Shown here: in pieces, positions 56,601 through 64,000 of the stretch
Layout: each line of letters opens with the position of its first letter
Position numbering within the stretch: the first letter of the stretch is position 1
Source: Pycnopodia helianthoides
Lineage: Eukaryota; Echinodermata; Asteroidea; Forcipulatida; Asteriidae
Reading direction: 5' to 3'
DNA: 64,000 nucleotides
Assembly: GCA_032158295.1 (NCBI GenBank)
Contig: CM063262.1
Span: forward strand, 11,293,977-11,357,976
Translations under genes and position numbers: made by a program
The notes under the pieces: model-generated
Database searches by the model: none
What the model was told of the DNA's origin: nothing
The model's input: the letters and a program-made list of their open reading frames with translations, nothing else

Positions 56601-59600
56601 GAAGCGCCCTCTATTGGCCAAAGATCTGACCAAGTCAATAGAGTTCATCGTGGAGTACAAAGAGCAGAAGGAGAAGGCTCAGCCCAAGCCGGTTCCGTTC
56701 AGCATTGCCCCGGACTCTCTGCAGAATATCAAAGATGTGAGTTTAAATTATCTTTAACTTCCTCCCGTTTTTGGCTAATTTTCATGGGCCTTGGTTTAAG
56801 ATATGGCCCTGTGGTCTTTCCTTCCTCCCCCCCTCCTGCTTTTGAAAGAACAAGATGTGTAATTATGGAGAGTTTGTCCTTGGCTTTTTCAGTGACTAGC
56901 CAGCAGGACCAGTTGGCTTGTTTTTTCACCACTCCATATGTTATATTAAATAGGGATGCTTTTCAACACTGAACTAGGCCAGCCGGACCACTTTGAGTGA
57001 ATTCTGACTGGTCCTCAGGTGTTTTAACTGGCGTGTCGTGGCCGAGCGGATAAGAGCACCGGATTCAAGCTCTGATGTTTCTGTTCAGCAGAGTGTGGGT
57101 TCGAGTCCCAGTCGTGACACTTGTGTCCTTAAGCAAGACACTTAACCATTATTGCTTCGTCCTTCGGATGGGACGTAAAGCCGTTGGTCCGTGTGTTGTG
57201 TAATGCACGTAAAAGAACCCAGTGCACTTATCGAAAAGAGAAGGGGTTCGCCCCGGTGTTCCTGGTTTGATTGGCAGCATATTGCGCCACAGCACCTTGT
57301 AAACCATTACATTGTGCTATGTAAAGGAATAGGTCTCAAACTTCAAAAAGTAGCTCCACATATATACCTTGCAGGAAAATACTCACTGTTGAAGCGCCTT
57401 GAGCGTCACTGAGTGATGGATATGAGCGCTATATAAGAAGCCACTATTATTATTATTTGGCCAGGGGACCACTGTTAAGGGAGAACACCGATTAAATGTC
57501 TTGTCACTTTTCTTTGTCCACAAATTCTCTCAGTCATTTTAACATTGTACTTCTGCAAACACAATTTCCTCTAGTATATTTGCTATAATATTAAATTTAA
57601 TTATTTTTTTCAATCCCATGGGTTTTTCCATTGTAATTTTATTATCACTTTTTAATATTTGTACATATTTATTATCTGTAAATATTGTCTTAATTTGGCC
57701 TCTGCTGTGACAATGTTTTTAAACCATTTCAATTCAATACCTTAGACTGTTCGGCCTGCGACACAGTAAATATCTCCAGTGTAAATAATCAAATGACCTT
57801 GTTCACTTTTTCAGAAAAGCGGTCTGCCTCGCTTCAGCATCAAGGGTAAACTAGACTCGGCCATGTGTTGCATTAAGAACCCACTGACTGGTCAGGTCAT
57901 CATTGACTACTGCGATGCGCCCATCAAGTCTGTGGAACTGCAGCTCGTTCGCGTGGAGACATGCGGCTGCGCTGAGGGCTATGCGAGGGATGGTGAGATT
58001 GCACTTCAAAGAACTTTACTATCTGTTTATAGTTCAACTACAATTTTTATTTTATTTGATAACCTTTATTGCACAAACATCAAAGTACAAAGTGGTGCAA
58101 AAGGGAAACCCCGAACAGGCACGCAGGTCCACTAAATGTGAAAACATGAGAGTATGTGTACAGTAAAAGAGGTAGAAAAGCACAGCAAAAAAATAAACAT
58201 AGAAGTAAATAAATAGACAGCAAATAATTCAATAACAGCTACATATTGCACATGGTAAAGATAGTAAAGATTTTTTTAAAGTTCAGCCCCACTTGGCCTC
58301 GCGTGGTGACTTTTTCATATTCTAAAAGTTGTAAAGACCATTACAAGTTGGTTGTCTTTACTGAGCTCGGAAGTTCTTACCTCCTGATGCTATTCTCTAC
58401 CTGTATAAGACAATTATACCTCCCCTAATGGAGTACTGTAGTCACATTTGGGCCGGTGCTTCTGCCTGTCATTTAATCGTTATTAGATAGTGTGCAGAAG
58501 CGTATTGTAAATCTTGTTGGTAAAGGGTTGGGATCAACGTTACAACCTCTTTCCCACCGTAGGTCTGTAGCCAGCCTCTGTCTCTTCTGCAGGTATTTTC
58601 ATGGTAAATGTGTGACCAGTGTGTCCGACCTAGTTCCTCTCCTATCAGGATGTTTGAGCGTGAAACCAGACTTTCTGCTTGTTCTCACCTATACACTTTT
58701 ACTTTTCTGAGATGTAAAACAAATAGCCATGTTGTAACAGCTTTATTCCAGGTACTGCATCTCTTTGGAAACTCCTTGCCTGTGCATGTTTCCCTCCATC
58801 CTACAATCGAGACTGTTATCAATTCCTACCTTCAGCTCTCCTGAGTTTTTTCTTCTTGAATATCTTCTTCTGGCATAGTTTATTATGATTAAAAACTGTA
58901 TCTGGATGATAGTGAATGGTCAGATAGTAGGAGGGTTGTATTAGTCGATGTATTCACCACATGATATTATATTGCAGGCTGGCATAGTTTATCTCTTTTC
59001 AAAACCACAGTGGGTGATATTGATGGTCAAACAGTAGGAGGGTTGACTGTGTTCTGTGTATGCATTCACCACATGATACCTTATTGCAGGCTGGCATAGT
59101 TTATCTATCTTTCAAAACGACATTGGATGAAATTGAATGGTCAGACAGTAGGAGAGTTCAAGGTTTGCTTATTTATTCATAGTACAAATTGAAGCTCTGC
59201 TTAATTTCATCATGATTTAAAATCTTTGTAGAACAAACTTAGATTCATATTAAGAACTTGCATCCCGACGCCAGTTTATACCAACGTCAACTACAGTTCC
59301 CCATCCCAAAGGCACGCAGAGCAAATTGGCGTTTTTTTGGTATATTTACAGCGACGGAAATACAGAATATTCAGATCGGAGAGGGTGACGTTTGTCGTGG
59401 ACTAACGATACCAATGTACATGGTGTTCCCCAGGCTCTTCACATGCCCAACGCTGTCAACGAGTAACTTCAAAGTCGGTGAGTCCAACTGAAATTAGCAT
59501 ATTTTTGACAGCACGAGGGCGCTTTCAACAGCGAATTTCCTTGCATCACAGTTAAGTCTATCTCATTTTGACTGCTGTATGTTGTTTTCTTGTGTCAATG

Positions 59601-60220
59601 GCCAAAAAATTATTATAACAAGTTTCTTTTACTTGTTTTGCATAGTGCAAATTTGGTTCACACTGGCGGTCCAGGTCAAAAATACAATAATTAAACTAGG
59701 TATTGAGGCCCAAAATCATGAAATAACCTTTGGAGACTTTGGAACGGTAGGTGGCAGCAGACTTGCATATTTTAATTGTTAGCGTAGTTCAGAGCAGGGC
59801 ACATGTTTCGGAGAACAGCGGATTTACCAGGTAAGTCTGCTGCCACCTAGTATTTCCAAAAAGTCTCCCATGTACTGCATACTCCTAAGGAGTTGAAAGG
59901 GTTCAGGAATGCCTAAGGCCCAATAAACAGGGGGTAGTAAAGTGTAATCGTGGTAATCATGTTTAAAAAAGGACGTTAAATACCATTACTCTTATTTATT
60001 AACATTTTAGGTGCAATAAATATGTTTTTTACATGGAGTAGTTAATTTATGTTCTTTATGTTGTTAAAGGACAATTTTTTGTGCAGAGCAGAAGTAGTTT
60101 TAATCACTTTAATTTCAATTAATTTGTTTTCTTACAGAGTTTGAGATCAACCTTGTGGTAGTCCTGCAAGACGACCATTTAATAACAGAGAATTTCCCCA
60201 TCAAACTCACCCGGTTCTAG
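53639..60220 (+). CDS. VPS26C: VPS26C (DSCR3), Retriever/Commander complex subunit (whole gene)
   Basis: Arrestin-fold subunit of the Retriever trimer (VPS26C, VPS35L, VPS29), which with the CCC complex forms Commander and recycles membrane proteins from endosomes via SNX17. Seven exons: 53639-53692, 54793-54936, 56110-56259, 56581-56736, 57815-57992, 59352-59477, 60138-60220. The joined frame gives 296 residues, one fewer than the human protein, with no indel. It begins MAFLDIRLKKVNKIYHEG and ends ITENFPIKLTRF. The N-terminal arrestin lobe spans about 1-140 and the C-terminal lobe about 160-290 (LPRFSIKGKLDSAMCCI, PIKSVELQLVRVETCG, EIQNIQIGEGDVCRGL). Start chosen by ttcaccATGG context and family N-terminus. 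Confidence 0.95.
54328..54525 (+). mobile_element. tRNA-Leu SINE, 3'-truncated
   Basis: gtgtgtcatggccgagcagttaagagcactggactcgatctc...tctgatcagcagagtgagggttcgactcttggc head with part of the body (cattattgcttcgttctcaggatg). Confidence 0.7.
54572..54628. repeat. GC-rich hairpin
   Basis: gtcgagccgctggc...gccagcggctcaacc forms a 12-14-bp stem with a ~28-base loop in VPS26C intron 1. Confidence 0.6.
54793..54936 (+). CDS. VPS26C: VPS26C exon 2
   Basis: 48 codons, phase 0 both ends. EVLAGLVVVQSKTDVQHQGI then TLVVDGSVNLQLSSKSVGLF; arrestin-fold strands of the N lobe. Confidence 0.95.
55370..55480. repeat. AACTTAGGACTAGTCC repeat
   Basis: Three copies of (a)acttaggactagtcc or its reverse complement, with atctctta / taagagat pairing, form a small foldback. 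Confidence 0.55.
55682..56085. mobile_element. MITE of the 45450 family, split by a SINE
   Basis: gctctttgtacgggtgaaacaaagcg ... ccaaagttgtttttggcgtaaaaaaattgtccgcagtaa matches the element at 45450-45680. Its expected right end gacgtcattcaatgtgaagtggttaat resumes at 56060, after about 160 bp of tRNA-Asn-like SINE. The element ends 25 bp before exon 3. Confidence 0.6.
55890..56045 (-). mobile_element. tRNA-Asn-like SINE, antisense
   Basis: Reverse complement reads agccaacatagggctgttggtagagtgccggtacgttaatccggaggtcgttggttcaaatcccgctctagtcaatttttctttgttcaacccc, then the cagtttcccttgtggttcattacttga tail. Confidence 0.75.
56110..56259 (+). CDS. VPS26C: VPS26C exon 3
   Basis: 50 codons, phase 0 both ends. 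PIQLLNYVVNVAKPGKIPAG, TEIPFELPLKPK, YETYHGVFVNIQ; the KP.PAG.TEIPFE.PL motif is characteristic of the family. Confidence 0.95.
56581..56736 (+). CDS. VPS26C: VPS26C exon 4
   Basis: 52 codons, phase 0 both ends. YSIKGEMKRPLLAKDLTKSI then EFIVEYKEQKEKAQPKPVPF; Y.IKGEM.R.LL.K.L matches the family signature. Confidence 0.95.
57030..57460 (+). mobile_element. tRNA-Leu SINE, best full-length copy
   Basis: Head gtgtcgtggccgagcggataagagcaccggattcaagctctgatg...gtgggttcgagtcccagtcgtgacac has an anticodon loop ttcaagc (CAA, Leu) and both internal promoter boxes. The body includes gcttcgtccttcggatggg and aaaagaacccagtgcactta; the 3' end is gcgctatataagaagccactattattattatt. Confidence 0.9.
57815..57992 (+). 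CDS. VPS26C: VPS26C exon 5
   Basis: Phase 0 in, phase 1 out. KSGLPRFSIKGKLDSAMCCI, PLTGQVIIDYCDAPIKSVEL, QLVRVETCGCAEGYARD; start of the C-terminal arrestin lobe. Confidence 0.95.
58255..58844 (+). pseudogene. Truncated non-LTR retrotransposon (reverse transcriptase C-terminal region)
   Basis: In shifting frames: AILYLYKTIIPPLMEYCSHIW then AGASAC, RIVNLVGKGLGSTLQPLSHR then RSVASLCLFCRYFHGKC, FERETRLSACSHLYTF, and a final VINSYLQLS stop near 58844. Wording such as P.MEYCSHIW and PL.HRR.VASL..FYRY is typical of CR1/jockey-like reverse transcriptase C-termini. 5'-truncated, several frameshifts, inactive. It sits in sense orientation in VPS26C intron 5. Confidence 0.75.
58880..59160. mobile_element. 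Dispersed repeat (catgatatcatattgcag family), about three partial units
   Basis: attgcaggctggcatagtttatctcttttcaaaaccacagtgggtgatattgatggtcaaacagtaggagggttgac appears with neighbouring units at 58915 and 59085, giving a short tandem of ~110 bp units. Confidence 0.6.
59352..59477 (+). CDS. VPS26C: VPS26C exon 6
   Basis: Phase 1 both ends. ATEIQNIQIGEGDVCRGLTI then PMYMVFPRLFTCPTLSTSNF; ATEIQNIQI..GDVCR is a hallmark of the family. The acceptor tatttacag lies close to exon 5-proximal retrotransposon debris but is intact. Confidence 0.95.
59725..59872. repeat. Inverted repeat with AGGTGGCAGCAGACTT arms
   Basis: ggagactttggaacggtaggtggcagcagacttgc pairs with gtaagtctgctgccacctagtatttccaaaaagtctccc. 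It includes the sequence ccaggtaagtct, a good cryptic donor, inside VPS26C intron 6. Confidence 0.75.
60138..60220 (+). CDS. VPS26C: VPS26C exon 7 and stop
   Basis: Phase 1 in. EFEINLVVVLQDDHLITENF then PIKLTRF, TAG at 60218-60220. Matches the expected C-terminus and total length of the family. Confidence 0.95.
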
Positions 60221-60610
60221 ATCGCTCAAAGAACAAAAGTCAAGACAAGTGTTCGTTCCAAAAAACAAAATGTTAAATTTGCATTTGTTTTGTTTGCCAA
60301 GGAGACCTGTGGGTCAAAAGCTGACCAGCACAAGCTGTACTCTGGCATTTTGTAAAAAAAAACTATTATAATAATAGGCTTAATAATGATATTATAAAAA
60401 TTTTGGATGTTGGATGCATATGAGCGCATTGTCGTAGAATATAATCACAAGGTGAAATTCTGGACTATTCCATTTTCTTGAGGTGAAGCCTTGTGAAAAG
60501 GAAAAGCCAGATTTTACAGAGTGATTTATTCCTTGAAATAGTGGGTGACATGTGACACTTGTTCCACCAATCAAATGACAAGGATCTGTGTGTGTGGTTC
60601 ATATTTTAGA

Positions 60611-60616
60611 AATAAA
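60611..60616 (+). terminator. Possible polyadenylation signal, VPS26C (proximal)
   Basis: AATAAA about 390 bases after the stop, within an A-rich run. Confidence 0.35.
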
Positions 60617-61161
60617 AAAATCCCTTTTTTAAGCTCAATCGGTCATTGGAGTCTCAAGAAAATATTGAAAACAAAACCTTGTTTTCAAACATCAGGTTTG
60701 GTACTCGTGAGATTAAAACTAATTGTTTTACTCATTTCTCAATAACAAAAATATTTCAAGGGAATTGTTTTCCACCATGACCATCTTTGTACAATGTAAG
60801 TTATGTGCATATCTGTCAACATTTATATTTTACAATCTTCCCAATGTTGTTCACACCTTGATTCCTGCTGACTTAATTTTGAGCGAATTTAATTTACATA
60901 TGACATGAAAGACAATTAAGTGTTCCACTTTTCCGCCATCACGTTAGTAATGTTTTTTCTGTTACATTTTCAGTGCCTGAAACCACCCAAACGTGGCTCA
61001 ACATGTGGTCGTGCAGGCTTATACTGAAAATAGTTTGAGTTGATAATAGTATTGTTAATTTTGTAGTTAATCTTAAATTTCAATCAAAAAATATACAGAA
61101 AAGGCAAGTAACTTTTTCTGTCAATTTTTAAGTGAAATTTGAGGGTGATTTAAACATTTTC

Positions 61162-61167
61162 AATAAA
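61162..61167 (+). terminator. Possible polyadenylation signal, VPS26C (distal)
   Basis: AATAAA in ttcaataaaaatac about 940 bases after the stop, before the next SINE. Confidence 0.35.
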
Positions 61168-61304
61168 AATACATCAAATGAATCAACTCGGATTATTTTC
61201 AGCAAGCCTGCTTGTCCATTCACAAGTTGAAACGTACTTTTTAGGTGGTTTTTAGGTACTTAAAATAACTGGAAAAACTGCTAAAGTGAAGGCACAGCTC
61301 AGAC

Positions 61305-61465
61305 TAGATGCGTGGTGTTTCTGATCAGAATGTGGGTTCGAGTCCCGGTCGTGGCCGCATGTCCAATGTACTGGGATTGTTAGTGCACGTAAAGGAACCC
61401 AGCATACTTATCGTGGAATAGTAGGGGTTAACCCCGGTGTTTCTGGTTCACAAAGCAAGCACCCT
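61305..61465 (+). mobile_element. tRNA-Leu SINE, rearranged fragment
   Basis: agactagatgcgtggtgtttctgatcagaatgtgggttcgagtcccggtcgtgg is followed by a shortened body (tgcacgtaaaggaacccagcatacttatcg, ggggttaaccccggtgtttctgg). Confidence 0.65.
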
Positions 61466-62376
61466 TGTTTACAGGTTTCCTGGGGCTTGCGAGCTACAGT
61501 GATTAAGTTCACTTATGAGGCATTCTTTGTTTCATTAACAGAAATTTGTAATATTATAATCGCATAATTTACACAGTCCACGTTTTAAACCGTGTCTTGC
61601 AAGAACCGTCCCGCAAGTACATACAAATCCAACAGTGTGGTGATCTGGCTGGCAGTTTTGCGCAGACCCTCTCAAAATCACGATAAAACATTTTTGCATC
61701 TTGTCACATCGATCATCATCTTGATATCCAAGAAAATATCCAAGAGGAACTAAGAATCGTTCCTTGAAACTGTAAATATAAGCTTATATTTTATTTTGTA
61801 TGAAGAAAAAAATTACGATTAAAAAATAGAAATGAAGAAAAATGAGACTCGGTGTTATTTGCATTTATTTTCTCTGTTATAAACACTAACACATTATTTT
61901 TGATCATATCATATACTGATCACTCATTTATACATTACATAATATAAACATTACATTGGAATGCTTGTTTAGCCCAGATGTGGGAAGGTGTCATTTTGAC
62001 TGAACACATATCTGGGATATATGCCACCTGTCACTAATTTCAGCGTCTGGCACATTTTGACCCTCAAAAAGAATTAACCATTGGCTGAGGCTATGTTCGA
62101 AGCCCTGTACCAAAAGTGCATGTTTTCAAAAATAATACAAAAATAATGAGAGAATCTAATTATTTCTTTTTCAGATACTTTACTATTTAATGCCAGAGCA
62201 TCATGGAGTGGTGAATTAAATTTAAAGTACCCCGCACTCATGTGTCACTCCAGATAAGAAAAGAAAGCAAAAACAAAAAATGCTTTTGTCGGTAGCAAGT
62301 CGACTATTAAAGTTATTCACACACTTACCAAATGTATCGACTAAAACAGAAATGTTTTGCTACTGAACTTCAAGGG
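61466..62376. other. Intergenic, no gene seen
   Basis: A+T-rich DNA with no supported exon or RNA gene and no repeat that I could match within the window. Confidence 0.45.
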
Positions 62377-62779
62377 AAGGTATACCTTTGGTAATTACTC
62401 CAAAAAATTAATGCCCATAAAAACTTATTTGGTAAGAAGCACTGCAGCTGTTGATAATTTAAAATATTTTGAGAATCATATCCTTTCAAAGGAATATGGT
62501 TTTAGGAGAGATTAAAAAAACATTTCAATCTGAGAAACGTTTCATTTCAATCTGAGAAACGTTTCATGCAGAACTGTTTCTCAGGTTGTGTGTTCCAATT
62601 ACAGATTATTCTTCATGCGTGGACATATCCGCCCCAGATTTTCGGCGATATCTCAAAAACGCTATCACCTTTTGAAATGAAATTTTCACAGGTTAGTTTT
62701 ATTGTATACATGTATGTCTACATTTAAATAGGATTAAAACAACTGGGTTCCAAAAACCAAAGGTATACTTTGCCTTTAA
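62377..62779. mobile_element. AAGGTATACCTTTGG MITE, full length
   Basis: The left end aaggtatacctttggtaatt and right end ccaaaggtatactttgccttt are inverted repeats. It contains agcactgcagctg, tttcatttcaatctgagaaacg (duplicated) and tttcacaggttagttttattg. The reference copy for this family in the window. Confidence 0.75.
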
Positions 62780-63294
62780 GCTTGCAGTTTCCCCATTCCG
62801 CAGAAATATATATTCTTGTGGTTTTTTTGACAAGAGTTTCTAAAGAAAGAAACTGTTTTTCGGTGGAAACAAAATTAAGGACGACTTTAAAAATTGTCAA
62901 ATAGTATGAAATCGGTTGGAACAGTTTTATACTAGCTGGTTTGGGACACTTCTAAATTTACATCCATATTGCTTGCTTTTGATATTTTATTTTATACACA
63001 AATTCACACTTTTGGTTTCAGTTACACACGGTAAAATAATTTCACTAGAATGTTACTTTTAGTCAATTTTAGGTCCTTCTCAATCCTTGAACCAACTCAA
63101 CACTACTCGACACTCTCTGTATGTTTACTGTTTCTTTAATTGAATTAATTAACACATAATTAGACAGTTTTATAATTACTTAATACAAAAGCTATTTGTA
63201 TTTTAAAGGATCTCATGACAGGTAGCAAACACTTAAGAAGACAACAGATAGAAGAAGAAAAAAATGATGACAAAATATAAATAACATTTTTAGG

Positions 63295-63372
63295 GTGAGC
63301 AAAGAAAAATTGACGATAATATGTAGAGCGGGGCCTGAACCTTTGCTGTACCATTGAGCTACTTTTAGCCGA
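63295..63372 (-). mobile_element. tRNA-Asn-like SINE fragment, antisense
   Basis: Reverse complement holds aaaagtagctcaatggtacagcaaaggttcaggccccgctctac, then tcaatttttctttgctcaccc. The head is rearranged. Confidence 0.5.
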
Positions 63373-63469
63373 GTCTTTGATCTCTGTGATGGTGAGTTCG
63401 CCTCTTTCAAAATCTGAATGCCAAGGGAGGTCATTGACAAATCCTGACAAATCTCAGGCCTCGTCAATC

Positions 63470-63860
63470 CGAGCGATCAACCGCACTGGACTCAAGCTCT
63501 GGTGTTTGTGATCAGCAGAGTGTGGGTTCGAGTCCCGGTCGTGACACTCGTGTCCTTGGGCAAGACACTTGACCTTTATTGCTTCGTCCTTCATATGGGA
63601 CGTAGAGCCGTAGGTCCTGTGTTTTGTGTAATGCAGGTAAAAGAACCCAGTACATTTAACGCTAAGAAAAGGGGTTTGCCCCAGTGTTTTCTGGTATGGT
63701 TGGCTGTAGATTGCGCCACAGTACCTTGTAAACCGTTACATGGTGCTATGTAAACAAACGGGTCTTATATTTCAAACATAGCTCCACATACCTTGTAGGG
63801 AAAAAAAAATAATGAGTGCTTTGAGAGTCCTATTAGAACTGCGTATTATTAATTATTATT
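63470..63860 (+). mobile_element. tRNA-Leu SINE, near full length
   Basis: cgagcgatcaaccgcactggactcaagctctggtgtttgtgatcagcagagtgtgggttcgagtcccggtcgtgacac, full body, and the end gagagtcctattagaactgcgtattattaattatt. Confidence 0.85.
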
Positions 63861-64000
63861 TTGCACTAGTCCAACCGTCTCAAAATTTGGATACAAATGT
63901 TTTGACAAAGAGCTATTCCAATGTCCATTTAGTCGTGGCCAAAATGTGAAAGCAATAATGCACAAATAGTTTGCCTAGTACCTTGTAACAACACACCAGG

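Noticed and set aside
57030..57120. Possible tRNA-Leu(CAA) gene
   Set aside because: The tRNA-like sequence continues into a repeated SINE body and ends in an ATT tail, with many copies in the window.

Overview
The window is nuclear DNA from an animal: A+T-rich, long introns, phase-matched GT-AG exons, and very many dispersed short repeats. Gene content (an NCAM-type adhesion gene, RRP1/Nop52, VPS26C) and the repeats (tRNA-Leu-derived SINEs, palindromic MITEs, simple ATT tails) suggest a marine invertebrate deuterostome, most likely an echinoderm and perhaps a sea star. The gene identities are read from the sequence. The taxon is inference.

Layout. 1-1811 is intergenic, with a 456-bp tandem repeat. 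1812-34847 (+) is one large gene of 21 recognisable coding exons: signal peptide, five Ig domains, first half of an FN3 domain, two LDL-receptor class A (LDLa) exons, second half of that FN3, a second FN3, a transmembrane segment and a cytoplasmic tail. The 5 Ig + 2 FN3 order and the juxtamembrane segment (NKCGLTMC..., CGK) identify it as NCAM/Fasciclin II type. The two LDLa exons are phase-1/phase-1 cassettes inside the first FN3, and skipping them rejoins an uninterrupted FN3. The tail is modular: every junction after the membrane exon is phase 2, with at least two internal exons, a probable 15-nt microexon and two alternative last exons.

34848-44443 has no confident gene. It holds a possible 4-kb 3'UTR with a ~73-bp minisatellite, a 20-bp minisatellite, SINEs, MITEs and one orphan exon-like block. 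44444-52484 (-) is a ten-exon RRP1/RRP1B-type gene for ribosomal RNA processing. 53639-60220 (+) is a complete seven-exon VPS26C (DSCR3) gene, a Retriever/Commander subunit of 296 residues. RRP1 and VPS26C are head to head, with 1.15 kb between start codons. 60221-64000 holds the VPS26C 3'UTR and repeats.

The three genes do not form a pathway, but the human counterparts of all three (NCAM2, RRP1/RRP1B, VPS26C) lie on chromosome 21, which suggests old linkage. Five single-base indels interrupt otherwise well conserved coding exons, four in the NCAM-like gene and one in RRP1. Most fit one-base homopolymer contraction or expansion, so residual long-read assembly error is more likely than two pseudogenes.
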